Below, piece after piece: positions 43,436 through 52,348 of a stretch of 64,000 nt of DNA; position 1 is the first letter of the stretch, and each line of letters begins with the position of its first letter. Under the pieces are notes generated by a model, which did no database searches, was not told the DNA's origin, and worked only from the letters and a program-made list of their open reading frames with translations. The DNA lies in the NCBI GenBank assembly GCA_963806635.1, contig CAWDZA010000021.1:124001-188000 (forward strand), written 5' to 3'. This DNA is from CAVVEQ01 sp963806635. GTDB taxonomy: Bacteria; Chloroflexota; Anaerolineae; Anaerolineales; Anaerolineaceae. The position numbers were made by a program, and so were the translations under genes.

Positions 43436-43996
43436 TCAGACGATAAAAGGCACAAACATCCTGGTTCGTTTCATATACTCTTGATACTCGGAACCAAAAA
43501 AGCGAATGCATTCGGCTTCGTCCGCTTTGGCGGTTAAAACCAAAAATACCGTTGCCCCAAGCGCCAGCACCAATCCCAACCCGGATGGCGCCTTGAAGAA
43601 TATCCCCCACGCGAGCAGCAGGAGCGAGCTGTAGAGCGGGTGGCGAATGTAGCGGTAGATCCCGGTGGTCACCAGGGTGGAGGTCTTCTCAAAAGCCAGG
43701 AGCTGGGGCTCGCCCTCCCGCTGTCGGGTGGGTTTTCCCCCGCTTCGCAGCGCGCGGACCCCGAAAACAAGCGGGACGATGCACCCGATGAGCAGGAACC
43801 AGGAAATGAGCTGGTGCCAGGAGAGCGGATCTTGAAACCAGACATCAATATTGAGCAGGAACAACGCCAGGATGAACTCCCAGGCGAAGAAACGGTAAAA
43901 GCCGTGCGAGCGGGGCGCGCGCAGGGAGGCGCGCGAGATATAAGCCAGTACGCTGGAGATAATTACGAAAACGACGATTTTCCACATAATCATCAT
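43436..43996 (-). CDS. ICMT/PEMT-like membrane methyltransferase
   Basis: About 186 residues with four or five TM helices and the family's C-terminal motif: LVTTGIYRYIRHPLYSSLLLL, then GATVFLVLTAKADEAECIRF and FGSEYQEYMKRTRMFVPF. This is the isoprenylcysteine carboxyl methyltransferase/phospholipid methyltransferase-like pattern (RHPxY, E-x-x-L-x-x-x-FG-x-x-Y). Substrates in bacteria include phospholipids, isoprenoids and unknown lipids. The start could be the ATG at 43996, 43993 or 43987. The gene has normal GC while the island begins right after its stop. A similar but distinct enzyme is at 57907. Confidence 0.82.
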   Translation of the reverse strand: MMIMWKIVVFVIISSVLAYISRASLRAPRSHGFYRFFAWEFILALFLLNIDVWFQDPLSWHQLISWFLLIGCIVPLVFGVRALRSGGKPTRQREGEPQLLAFEKTSTLVTTGIYRYIRHPLYSSLLLLAWGIFFKAPSGLGLVLALGATVFLVLTAKADEAECIRFFGSEYQEYMKRTRMFVPFIV

Positions 43997-44366
43997 CTAC
44001 TATGAATAATAATCCCCGATATGCACAAAGTCCACCTTTCCACCTTCATCCCTGTGAGGTAGGTATCCCCTCGAGCTGCACTTTCGACGGTCACAGCCGG
44101 GGTGTTCACTCATCAATTTTTTCTTGGATACCTGTAAGTGGAAGCCTCCTTGCTGCTGCCCATTTTCTTTTTCCATGATCTATTTGAACCTGTCTTATAA
44201 TCTAAATATGTGGATCACCTTTAGGCGCAGGTGATTAAAACAACAATTGAATAAGTGCCATCCTGAAGTTGTTTTCAGGGCAATCAATTTTTTTACGAGT
44301 ATTCGGAACATTATCATGAACTTCATCGTCTCCATCCTGTATACTCAAATAGAGCAGGAGTAAGAA
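43997..44366. other. Intergenic region with no gene seen
   Basis: 370 bases between divergent genes, carrying presumably both promoters. I see no tRNA, riboswitch or repeat here. Composition is intermediate between the island and the flanking coding regions. Confidence 0.5.
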
Positions 44367-45354
44367 ATGAGACCGATTAAATTATTTATAAGCATGCTTT
44401 TGGTCGTGATCCTGGCCGCCTGCACCACCCCCGCGCCCTCCCCCACGGTTTCCCAGGCAGAGATCGATAAAGCTTTGAGCGTGATCCTCACGGAAGGAGC
44501 CATGACCCCGGCGGATGCAACTGGCAATCCGTCCGCGTCCACAAGCACGCCAGCGCTGCCAACCGTGGCACCCACCGCGACCCCCAAGGGGGTGCAAACA
44601 CCGCGACCCTGCTGCCAACCCAAACCTCCTATCCCACCTCCACCCCCTTCCCCTCCGTCACCCCGTTCGTGCTGCCCTCCCGAACGCCCACTGCGCTCTT
44701 CACCGCCAAGCCCAAGCCTTCGATCGCGATCCTCGCGGTGCAGAAAAACACCGCCGTGAGCGTTCAGGCGGAAAGCTTCTCTCCCGAGCAGGTGCTGAAG
44801 ATCCGCATTGGGCCGTATGACACTTTCGCTTCGAAAGCAGTGGAGGTGGGCACGGTCAACTCCGGTTCGAGCGGAACCGTGAAATTCACGGCGCTCCTGC
44901 CCGCGGTGGTGCAGGATGTGGAGAAGGTCACCATCCGGCTGGATGGCGTCGATGGGGGAGGTGGCATACACCACCTTCACCAACCAGACCAGCGGCACGG
45001 TCCCGACCGTTTCAGCCACGGTGACCAGCGCCATCTGCCAGGTGTCGGTTTCACCAGCCCTGGGAACCGTGATGGGCCCGGGGACGGATTTCGACGCCGC
45101 CTGGACGGTGAAGAATATCAGCGGCAAGACCTGGGAGCTCTACACGACCGATTACAAGTACATCAAAGGCGCGGAAATGCAGAAGTTCGGCGATGCCTAC
45201 GACCTCAATCAGGTGGTGGCGACCGGAGAGAAAGTGACCCTCACGGTGGATATGCTGGCCCCCGCTGACCCCGGCACCTATTCAGCCACCTGGGCGCTGG
45301 TCCAGGGGAACACCAGTCCTCTGCACCCTGCCGGTGAAGATCGTGGTGAAATAA
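44367..45354 (+). pseudogene. Lipoprotein with NBR1-type Ig-like domain, three frameshifts
   Basis: The ATG at 44367 has GCAGGAG; the lipobox is LAAC. The first frame ends its sense near 44595 (TPKGVQT). A second frame runs PTQTSYPTSTPFPSVTPF, KPSIAILAVQKNTAVSVQAE and SFSPEQVLKIRIGPYDTF. Near 44955 an extra G in a G5 run returns it to the first frame, which carries EVAYTTFTNQTSGTVPTVSA and the Ig-like domain (TDFDAAWTVKNISGKTWELY, KVTLTVDMLAPADPGTYSA). A last shift near 45325 gives the ending LCTLPVKIVVK at 45354. The Ig-like domain is related to those at 0-6.8 kb. Without the shifts it would be about 325 residues. Multiple shifts favour low-quality sequence. Confidence 0.75.
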
Positions 45355-45484
45355 GAGACCCATTCCCTCCCCAGCCCTTTCCAGGACGGGAGGGATTGGT
45401 TGGGGTGGGTCTCGTTTGACATTCCCCCCGCAATGGCGTATCCTTAACCCCAGAAAGCCTTATCCTACGATCCCGGAGGTTGCC

Positions 45485-46765
45485 GTGCCTGCCTTACCCG
45501 CCATGAACGACATCCTGGGTGTGATCCTGGGTGGAGGCAGGGGTACGCGCCTCTACCCGCTCACCCGTCAGCGTGCCAAACCGGCTGTACCCTTTGCCGG
45601 CAAGTACCGACTTATCGATATTCCCATCTCCAACTGCATCAATTCCGGCATTCACCACATTGCCGTCCTAACCCAATACAACTCCGTCTCCCTGCACCGC
45701 CATATCTCCAGCACATTCCAGTTCGATGCGTTTCATTCAGGCTGGATCCAGCTTTGGGCTTCCCAGCAGACCGTGGCTACCACCGACTGGTACCAGGGTA
45801 CCGCGGATGCTGTCCGAAAACAGCTTTTCGAGATCCGCGCTGCCCGCACCCCCTACGTGATGATCCTTTCTGGGGATCAGCTCTACCGCATGGATTTTGA
45901 AAAGATGGCCCGTTTTCACTGGGAGAGCGGGGCGGATGTTACCGTGGCTGTGCAACCCGTTTTTGCCGAGGACACCGGGCGCTACGGGATCCTGAAAGTG
46001 GATAAAGAGAACCGCATCACTGCCTTTGCCGAGAAGCCGAAGGACCCCGAACTGCTTAAGAAAATGGTCAGCCGGGATGACCAGCGCCGACCCTATCTTG
46101 GCTCGATGGGGCTGTATCTATTCAATACCGAGATACTCTTCGAGCTGCTCGAATCCAGCTCGTTTAGTGACTTTGGAAATCACATCATCCCTGGCGCCAT
46201 CGATGTTTGCAAGATCATGGGCTATGGCTTCGACGGATACTGGGAGGATATCGGCACGATCCGCTCCTTCTACGAGACCAACCTTTCGCTCACCATTCCC
46301 AACCCGCCCTTCGATTTCTTCGACCCCGACCGGCCCATCTATACCCACCCCCGCTTCCTGCCCGGGTCCACCATAACCAACAGCCACCTCGAAAATGTCC
46401 TCCTGGCAGAAGGCTGCTGCATTGAATCCGCGGATATTTCCCATTCCGTCATCGGGCTGCGTAGCCAGATTCATTCGGGCGTGTTAATAAAAAACAGCGT
46501 GATCATGGGCGCGGATTATTACGACCATCCCTGTTACGAATATTCCGACCCGGCCAAGGTGGCCATCGGTATCGGCAGTGGCTGCCAGATCGATGGCGCG
46601 ATCATCGATAAAAACGCCCGTATCGGTCGTAACGTGATCATTGAGCCCTTCCCCCATGATGTCGAAGTGGATGCCAATGACTACGTTATCCGCGAAGGGA
46701 TCGTGATCATCCCCAAGAACGCGTTGGTGCCGCCCGGCACAGTTATAATTCCGGGACAAATTTAA
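45485..46765 (+). CDS. glgC: Glucose-1-phosphate adenylyltransferase
   Basis: A ~426-residue protein starting at GTG 45485, which follows GGAGG; an ATG at 45503 is the alternative. The nucleotide-binding motif is ILGGGRGTRLYPLTRQRAKP, followed by PFAGKYRLIDIPISNCINSG, GTADAVRKQLFEI, LSGDQLYRMDFE and FGNHIIPGAIDVCKIMGYGF. The C-terminal left-handed beta-helix holds the acyl-transferase-like repeats (IGLRSQIHSGVLIKNSVIMG). It makes ADP-glucose for glycogen. No glgA or glgB is in view; a P-type ATPase follows 22 bases later, which is not a metabolic partner. Confidence 0.95.
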   Translation: MPALPAMNDILGVILGGGRGTRLYPLTRQRAKPAVPFAGKYRLIDIPISNCINSGIHHIAVLTQYNSVSLHRHISSTFQFDAFHSGWIQLWASQQTVATTDWYQGTADAVRKQLFEIRAARTPYVMILSGDQLYRMDFEKMARFHWESGADVTVAVQPVFAEDTGRYGILKVDKENRITAFAEKPKDPELLKKMVSRDDQRRPYLGSMGLYLFNTEILFELLESSSFSDFGNHIIPGAIDVCKIMGYGFDGYWEDIGTIRSFYETNLSLTIPNPPFDFFDPDRPIYTHPRFLPGSTITNSHLENVLLAEGCCIESADISHSVIGLRSQIHSGVLIKNSVIMGADYYDHPCYEYSDPAKVAIGIGSGCQIDGAIIDKNARIGRNVIIEPFPHDVEVDANDYVIREGIVIIPKNALVPPGTVIIPGQI

Positions 46766-46787
46766 TCCAAAAAAGGAACCTGACGAG

Positions 46788-49646
46788 ATGAAAGATCCCG
46801 CCACATCCGCCAGCGGCAAGCTGGTTTCTGAACCCGCATCCCTAACCTGGCACGCAGCCTCCTCCTCCGAGGTGCTCGATCACCTGGAGACGATGGAGCA
46901 AAGCGGGCTCAGCTCCGCCGAGGCAGCCGAGAGGTTGGCGAAATACGGCCCCAACCAACTTACCGAGAAGAAGGGAATGTCCTTCTTCCAGATGGTGCTC
47001 AACCAGCTTAAGAGCTTTGTGGTCATCATCCTGATCGTCGCCGCGCTCGTCTCCGCCATCCTGGGGGAGTGGGTGGAGGCTGTGGCGATCCTGACCATTG
47101 TGGTACTCAACGCCATCCTGGGGGTGGTGCAGGAAAGCAAGGCGGAAGAATCACTGGCAGCGCTCAAGAAGCTGGCCGCGCCGGAGGCTAACACGATTCG
47201 CGATGGCCACCAGGTGCGCGTGCCGGCTCCGCAGCTTGTTCCGGGGGATATCGTCCTGCTGGAGGCCGGCAACTTCATCCCAGCGGATATCCGCCTTCTG
47301 GAAGCAGTGAACTTGAAGGTGGATGAGGCATCGCTCACTGGTGAATCGCTGCCGGTGGAGAAGAATGCTGCCCTGGTGCTGGATAAGGATATCCCCCTGG
47401 GCGACCGAAAAAATACCGCCTTCATGGGAACCGTGGTCAACTACGGGCGGGGGCGCGGCGTGGTGGTCAGCACCGGCATGCACACCCAGCTCGGGCTCAT
47501 CGCCAGCATGCTCCAATCGGTGGAGGAGGAGCAGACCCCCCTGCAACGCAAGCTGGACGCGCTGGGGAAAACCCTCGGTTATGCCTGCCTGGCCATCTGC
47601 GCCATTGTCTTTGCCGTCGGCTGGCTGGAGGGCGGCGACCCGCTGGCGATCTTCATGGTGGCGGTCAGTCTGGCCATCGCTGCCGTGCCTGAGGGACTAC
47701 CGGCCATCGTCACCATCAGCCTGGCGCTGGGCATGCAAGAGATGATCAAGCGCCATGCACTCATCCGCAGGCTCTCCTCGGTGGAGACGCTTGGGTCGGC
47801 CACCGTTATCTGCTCGGATAAGACCGGCACGCTTACCCAGAATGAGATGACCGTCACGCGCATGTGGGTGGATGGCACCTTCGTTTCCATCTCCGGTACC
47901 GGTTATAAACCGGGCGGGGATTTCCTGGTGGACGGCAGGAAAGTGGACGTGAAAGATTACCCGGGTCTGGGCAACGCGCTCTGGCTTGGCGCGCTGAATA
48001 ACGATGCCCGCCTGGAAGAGGTGCGCGAGGAGGGTGGCGAACCCGTCTGGCGAATCGTGGGCGATCCGACAGAAGGCGCGCTGGTGGTGGCGGCTGCCAA
48101 AGCCGGCTGCCTGACCCGTGAATTGGATAAATCCTACCCGCGCGAGAATGAAGTCCCCTTCGATTCCGTGCGAAAACGCATGATCACGATCCACACCCTG
48201 GAGGCGCCTTCTGCGCAGGATATCTCCCCCTTTGACGAAAGCCACAAACGCAAGCACTTCGTGGTCACCGTAAAAGGTGCGCCGGACCTGATCCTGGACC
48301 TGTGCAGCAAAACCCGCCAGATGCAAAAGGGCGACCATCCCATGGATGAGACCAGGCGGAAACAAATGCTGGACGCCAACGACACCCTCACACAGGACGC
48401 GCTGCGCGTGCTGGGTGTGGCCTACAAGGTGGTGGATAAGATGCCCGCGGGATTGGCGCCGGAGGAACTGGAGCAGGACCTGATCTTTGCCGGGCTGGTG
48501 GGGATGATCGACCCTGCCCGACCCGAGGTGCACCCCGCGCTGGAAAAGGCGCGCGGCGCAGGTATCCGCACCATCATGATCACCGGGGATTTTCCCAACA
48601 CTGCCCGCGCGGTGGCGGAATCCATCGGTCTTCTGCGCCCGGGGCACAAGGTGCTATCCGGCGCGCAGCTGGATGAGATCGATGACTCCATGCTCAAGAA
48701 GGAGGTGGAGCAGACCGACGTCTTTGCCCGCGTCTCGCCCGAGCACAAGATGCGCATCGTGGATGCCCTCAAGGCCAACGGTGAGGTGACAGCCATGACC
48801 GGCGACGGGGTCAACGACGCACCCGCCATCAAGCGCGCCGATATCGGCGTCTCGATGGGCATCACCGGCACCGATGTGGCCAAGGAAACAGCCGATATGG
48901 TGCTGACCGACGATAACTACGTCAGCATTGTCTCCGCGGTGGAGCAGGGCCGCGTGATCTACAGCAATATTCGCAAGTTCGTTTATTACCTGATCTCCTG
49001 CAACATCGCCGAAGTGCTAATTATTTTCATCCCCACTGCCTTTGGCAAATTCCTTTTCCCGGAAATGGCTGCGCGCGGTATTCTCTCGCCCCTCACTGCC
49101 ATCCAGCTTCTGTGGCTTAACCTGGTGACAGATGGCGCCCCAGCCCTGGCTCTGGGCACCGAAAAAGGCGACCCCGACCTGATGGAGCAACCTCCGCGCC
49201 CGCCCAGCGAGCAGATCATCAACCGCTTTATGCAGTGGGGCGTGGCTATCCAGGCCGTGGCGATCACCGGCACAACCCTGCTGGCATTCAACCTGGGTCT
49301 ATCTCACTCGCAGCCCGAGTTTGCAGAGACGATGGCCTTTGCCACCCTCTCGATCTCGGAACTACTTCGGGCTTACACTTCCCGCTCGGAGCGTTACCCG
49401 CTCTTCAAGATCGGTGTTTTCGGCAACAAGTGGATGAACCTGGCAGTGGGTGCATCGCTGGTGATGATCCTGGCAGTGATCTATGTCCCCTTCTTCAATG
49501 GCATTTTCAACACCCTGCCAATGGGCTGGAGCGAGTGGGAGATCATCCTGCCGCTGGTGTTGGTTCCCTCCATCGCTGCCGAGCTGACCAAGTGGGTGGC
49601 AGCCCGGATGCAGAAACGTCAAATGATGGAATCAACAGCGGGTTGA
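46788..49646 (+). CDS. P-type (PIIA-like) Ca2+-transporting ATPase
   Basis: A 952-residue SERCA-like pump. Motifs: TGES loop (ASLTGESLPVE), the membrane motif AVPEGLPAIVTISLALG, the phosphorylation site CSDKTGTLTQNEMT, the hinge MTGDGVNDAPAIKRADIG, and TM5/TM6 residues NIAEVLIIFIP and QLLWLNLVTDGAPALALG, which include the Asn, Asp and Glu expected for Ca2+ coordination. The C-terminal cation-ATPase domain (EFAETMAFATLSISELLRAY) is present. It exports Ca2+ or a similar divalent ion at the expense of ATP. It follows glgC closely and is ended by a strong terminator. Confidence 0.94.
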   Translation: MKDPATSASGKLVSEPASLTWHAASSSEVLDHLETMEQSGLSSAEAAERLAKYGPNQLTEKKGMSFFQMVLNQLKSFVVIILIVAALVSAILGEWVEAVAILTIVVLNAILGVVQESKAEESLAALKKLAAPEANTIRDGHQVRVPAPQLVPGDIVLLEAGNFIPADIRLLEAVNLKVDEASLTGESLPVEKNAALVLDKDIPLGDRKNTAFMGTVVNYGRGRGVVVSTGMHTQLGLIASMLQSVEEEQTPLQRKLDALGKTLGYACLAICAIVFAVGWLEGGDPLAIFMVAVSLAIAAVPEGLPAIVTISLALGMQEMIKRHALIRRLSSVETLGSATVICSDKTGTLTQNEMTVTRMWVDGTFVSISGTGYKPGGDFLVDGRKVDVKDYPGLGNALWLGALNNDARLEEVREEGGEPVWRIVGDPTEGALVVAAAKAGCLTRELDKSYPRENEVPFDSVRKRMITIHTLEAPSAQDISPFDESHKRKHFVVTVKGAPDLILDLCSKTRQMQKGDHPMDETRRKQMLDANDTLTQDALRVLGVAYKVVDKMPAGLAPEELEQDLIFAGLVGMIDPARPEVHPALEKARGAGIRTIMITGDFPNTARAVAESIGLLRPGHKVLSGAQLDEIDDSMLKKEVEQTDVFARVSPEHKMRIVDALKANGEVTAMTGDGVNDAPAIKRADIGVSMGITGTDVAKETADMVLTDDNYVSIVSAVEQGRVIYSNIRKFVYYLISCNIAEVLIIFIPTAFGKFLFPEMAARGILSPLTAIQLLWLNLVTDGAPALALGTEKGDPDLMEQPPRPPSEQIINRFMQWGVAIQAVAITGTTLLAFNLGLSHSQPEFAETMAFATLSISELLRAYTSRSERYPLFKIGVFGNKWMNLAVGASLVMILAVIYVPFFNGIFNTLPMGWSEWEIILPLVLVPSIAAELTKWVAARMQKRQMMESTAG

Positions 49647-49666
49647 AATCGCAGGGATTAATCAAA

Positions 49667-49700
49667 AGCCCCGCAGAGAGACGCTCTGCGGGGCTTTATT
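49667..49700. terminator. Strong bidirectional rho-independent terminator
   Basis: Stem AGCCCCGCAGAG/CTCTGCGGGGCT (12 bp) with a 5-base loop and TTTATT after it; AAAA upstream gives T's on the other strand. It serves the ATPase gene and the convergent SWIM gene. Confidence 0.9.
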
Positions 49701-49712
49701 AATTGCGGGAAA

Positions 49713-49955
49713 TCAATTCGTTGATGGTGGAAACATCCCCTCCAGGGAATACTCCATTGCGATCGTATGGCTGCAGCGTCCCCGACTGGCATAGAAATCG
49801 CAATCACAGGTCATCACCCCATCCTTAAAGCGTACAGTGTGGGTGCTATTATCACCTTCCACCGCAACTTCGAAGGTCTGGAAGTGGATACGCTGGTCGC
49901 GCTCCTCGGCGTACCGTTTGCCTTTCTCGATCTTGCTGATCATGCCGGAGTCCAT
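49713..49955 (-). CDS. Small SWIM-type zinc-finger protein
   Basis: An 80-residue protein, ATG at 49955 after AGGAG. It has the SWIM pattern CxCx(n)CxH: FKDGVMTCDCDFYASRGRCSHTIA. SWIM domains bind zinc and often DNA or protein. There is a helical N-terminus (MISKIEKGKRYAEERDQRIH). It is monocistronic between two terminators. Function unknown; stand-alone SWIM proteins are rare compared with those attached to helicases. Confidence 0.85.
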   Translation of the reverse strand: MDSGMISKIEKGKRYAEERDQRIHFQTFEVAVEGDNSTHTVRFKDGVMTCDCDFYASRGRCSHTIAMEYSLEGMFPPSTN

Positions 49956-49981
49956 GAGTGATTCTCCTTTGAGTATTTAAT

Positions 49982-50009
49982 CAAAAAGGCACGCAAAAAG
50001 CGCGTGCCC
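49982..50009 (-). terminator. Terminator of the GNAT/rnhB transcript
   Basis: On the minus strand GGCACGC pairs with GCGTGCC (49988-49994 with 50002-50008), followed by a run of T, about 80 bases past the stop of the acetyltransferase. Confidence 0.75.
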
Positions 50010-50090
50010 TGCTAGTCAAACTGGATTGTGCCAAAGAATCGCATGGGATTGCAGTTCCTTGAAAGATAATAATACAGCTCGCGTGGAATG

Positions 50091-50537
50091 TCAACGGCTT
50101 TTCAGCATTACCAGGGCGTCTTCCTTATCGCTGTAATACCCCGGCCAGGTTTGAAAGCGGCGATATCCCAGGTGTTCATAAAGTGAAATTGCAGCGGAGT
50201 TGGAACGCCGCACGCACAACTTCACCGCAGGCTGCTGCATGGCTTTCTCGCAATCCAGGATCAATTTCGAGGCAATCCCCAGCCTGCGGAATTCAGGCAG
50301 CACACCGATGGTGGTGATCCAGCCAGTTTCCTCCCATGGTTTGGGCTCACCGGCTATAAAACCTGCCATTCGCTCTTGTGCAACTGCCTTTATACGCACA
50401 ATACCCGGAAACGAAAGCACCCCAATAAGGTCGATCAGTGGCCAGGCATCCGGACCGAAGCAGATCTGCTCCACCTGGCGTAGGGTGGAAAGATCGCGCA
50501 ATCCGGCGGGTTTATAGTCCACCTGGGGGGGAAGCAT
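50091..50537 (-). CDS. RimI-like GNAT acetyltransferase
   Basis: A 148-residue GNAT protein. Acetyl-CoA binding motif A is ITTIGVLPEFRRLGIASKLI, followed by KLCVRRSNSAAISLYEHLGY, which is typical of RimI/ribosomal protein-type N-acetyltransferases. The start is the ATG at 50537, fixed by TATAAT at 50544-50549 lying exactly 6 bases upstream. That promoter lies inside the last codons of rnhB, so the gene is probably leaderless and separately transcribed within the rnhB tail. Substrate unknown. Confidence 0.88.
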   Translation of the reverse strand: MLPPQVDYKPAGLRDLSTLRQVEQICFGPDAWPLIDLIGVLSFPGIVRIKAVAQERMAGFIAGEPKPWEETGWITTIGVLPEFRRLGIASKLILDCEKAMQQPAVKLCVRRSNSAAISLYEHLGYRRFQTWPGYYSDKEDALVMLKSR

Positions 50538-50544
50538 GGGCTGA

Positions 50545-51180
50545 TTATACCCGCGTGAACGAACTGACCGGCCGGTAAGAGAATCGATGCTCGGGGCAGG
50601 GACCGAGCCCTGCCAGCGCTTCCCGGTGACGGGCTGTGCCGTAGCCTTTGTGGCGTGCGAATGCATAACCCGGGTACTCTTTGTCGAACTGCACCAGGAT
50701 CGCATCCCGGCAGGTTTTCGCCAACACCGAGGCGCAGGCGATGGAAAGCACCAGACTGTCACCTTTGATGAGTGCCGTCTGGGGGACGGGCACGCCGGGC
50801 AAGCGAACGGCATCAATAAGCAGGTGCTTAGGGAGCAGGCTCAGACCGTCCAAGGCGCGCCGCATGGCGAGGCGCGTGGAGGGCAGAATGCCGAGTTCGT
50901 CGATCTCGCGGCTGGAGGCCAATCCGGTGGACCAATCCAACGCGAGCACTTTGATCTGCTCTTCCCAAAAATCACGCTCGCGGGCAGACATCTGCTTGGA
51001 ATCGCGCACGCCGGTCAGTTTATCCTGGATAGAAGGATCGGGGGGGAGGATCACCGCAGCAGCAGATACAGGTCCCGCCCAGGCGCCGCGCCCGGCTTCA
51101 TCCAACCCGGCCACGTGGGTAAGCCCATATTCCCACAGGACAGATTCGGCAGCCAGGCTGGGTGTGAGGGAGGATTTCAC
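50545..51180 (-). CDS. rnhB: Ribonuclease HII
   Basis: A 211-residue RNase HII. The metal-binding acidic residues are in VAGLDEAGRGAWAGPVSAAA (DEAGRG), RDSKQMSARERDFWEEQI, LIDAVRLPG and ASVLAKTCRDAILVQFDKEY, followed by the C-terminal YGTARHREALAGLG. It removes ribonucleotides and RNA primers from DNA. It starts with GTG at 51180 and is 12 bases downstream of the glycosyltransferase gene. Confidence 0.95.
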   Translation of the reverse strand: MKSSLTPSLAAESVLWEYGLTHVAGLDEAGRGAWAGPVSAAAVILPPDPSIQDKLTGVRDSKQMSARERDFWEEQIKVLALDWSTGLASSREIDELGILPSTRLAMRRALDGLSLLPKHLLIDAVRLPGVPVPQTALIKGDSLVLSIACASVLAKTCRDAILVQFDKEYPGYAFARHKGYGTARHREALAGLGPCPEHRFSYRPVSSFTRV

Positions 51181-51192
51181 TAATAAGAGGAT

Positions 51193-51930
51193 TTATCCGT
51201 AACGTCCGCGCAGGGCGTTGAAGCGGATGGTGATCAGGTCAAAAAACATGCGGAAGGAATCGCGGAACAACCGTACGCGGCTATCCGGGTTGAAATACCA
51301 GGGGATCGGCACCTCGGCGATCTGGAATCCCTTGCGGCGGCATATGAAGAGCACCTCCACGTCGAAGGACATGCCTTCCAGGGTCTGCAGGGGAAAAACT
51401 TGCGCGGCAATATCTCCGCGAAACAACTTGAATCCGCACTGCGAGTCCTGCAGCCCGGGCAGCGCCATTATGCGCACCATCAGGTTGAACGCGCGGCCGA
51501 TAAAGTGGCGATAGCCAGGTTCGTTATAGCGAACCGCGCCGGAGGCTTCCCGTGAGCCGATCGCAACCTGCACGCCGGGCAGGAGGGTCGGCATGAATTT
51601 CTGGATCTCGGTGATGGGCATGGAAAGATCGGTGTCGCAGACGAAGCGGTACTCCCCGCGTGCTTCCAGCATCCCGCGCTTGACGGCCAATCCCTTGCCG
51701 CGCTGTTCTTCATGAATGACTTTGAGCGGGGGGAAGGTATCGGCGAAGCGCTGCGCCAGGGGAAAGGTGCCATCGGAGGAGCCGTTTTCAACAACGATGA
51801 CCTCCGAGGTGTAGGTCTGGGCTTTCAGGAAGGCTGCGATCTGCTCCAGCGCCGAGGGCAGACGCGCCTCCTCGTTGTGGGCGGGAATGATGATCGAAAG
51901 GTAAGGGGTTTTCTCTGGCGCGGCAGCCAT
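51193..51930 (-). CDS. Family 2 glycosyltransferase (dolichyl/polyprenyl-phosphate glycosyltransferase-like)
   Basis: About 245 residues. The GT2 fold is clear: LSIIIPAHNEEARLPSALEQ, VIVVENGSSDGTFPLAQRF, GKGLAVKRGMLEARGEYRFV, then the DxD-like CDTDLSMPI, and LPGLQDSQCGFKLFRGDIAA. The DSQCGFK pattern is typical of polyprenyl-phosphate-linked sugar transferases (DPM/ALG5-like). No TM helices beyond a short C-terminal one are evident. The start is the ATG at 51930 or GTG at 51936; TATAAT is 16 or 10 bases upstream. Confidence 0.9.
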   Translation of the reverse strand: MAAAPEKTPYLSIIIPAHNEEARLPSALEQIAAFLKAQTYTSEVIVVENGSSDGTFPLAQRFADTFPPLKVIHEEQRGKGLAVKRGMLEARGEYRFVCDTDLSMPITEIQKFMPTLLPGVQVAIGSREASGAVRYNEPGYRHFIGRAFNLMVRIMALPGLQDSQCGFKLFRGDIAAQVFPLQTLEGMSFDVEVLFICRRKGFQIAEVPIPWYFNPDSRVRLFRDSFRMFFDLITIRFNALRGRYG

Positions 51931-51988
51931 CTTCACATCCGCGATGATTATACAGCCCAGTTAGCGTGGCGGGTAAGCGTTTTGAGGG

Positions 51989-52297
51989 TCACAGGAGCGG
52001 AACAGACCCCAGGTTCTCTCCATTTCCGGCGGCGGCGGTGAGCAGCATTTCGCCTTCCTGGAAGGACACTACCTGCAGTTTTTCAAAGATCTTGAATTCG
52101 GTGCCCATGCCGAGGATACGCTCACCTGTGAAGTAGTTGCAGCCGGATTTGATCAGTTTCACCAGGTCGTCGCGCTGGATGAGCACCACATCTGAAAACG
52201 TTGTGCCCCTGCGCTGGTAAGCGCGCACATAAGCCACTTGGCCATCCTGCGCGTAATGGACTATTTCCACCACTCCGTCAATTCTTTCTTTCGTCAT
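51989..52297 (-). CDS. Small conserved protein of unknown function
   Basis: About 102 residues from the ATG at 52297, which is preceded by GGAGAGG. It is beta-rich and hydrophilic (IDGVVEIVHYAQDGQVAYVR, GTTFSDVVLIQRDDLVKLI, ILGMGTEFKIFEKLQVVSF). I do not recognise a named family. It lies between the glycosyltransferase and tRNA-Pro on the minus strand, with a hairpin terminator just before it separating it from the tRNA. Confidence 0.75.
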   Translation of the reverse strand: MTKERIDGVVEIVHYAQDGQVAYVRAYQRRGTTFSDVVLIQRDDLVKLIKSGCNYFTGERILGMGTEFKIFEKLQVVSFQEGEMLLTAAAGNGENLGSVPLL

Positions 52298-52310
52298 AAA
52301 AAACCTCTCC

Positions 52311-52345
52311 AAAAAATCACCGCCGCGATTCCACGGCGGATTTTT
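52311..52345 (-). terminator. Terminator after tRNA-Pro
   Basis: CCGCCG/CGGCGG stem at about 52319-52339, followed on the minus strand by TGATTTTTT. It ends the tRNA transcript before the downstream gene. Confidence 0.8.
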
Positions 52346-52348
52346 TAG

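Noticed and set aside
50538..50816. Upstream extension of the GNAT reading frame to 50816
   Set aside because: It would lie antisense-like within rnhB codons and reads as nonsense; the TATAAT box six bases before the ATG at 50537 supports the short form.
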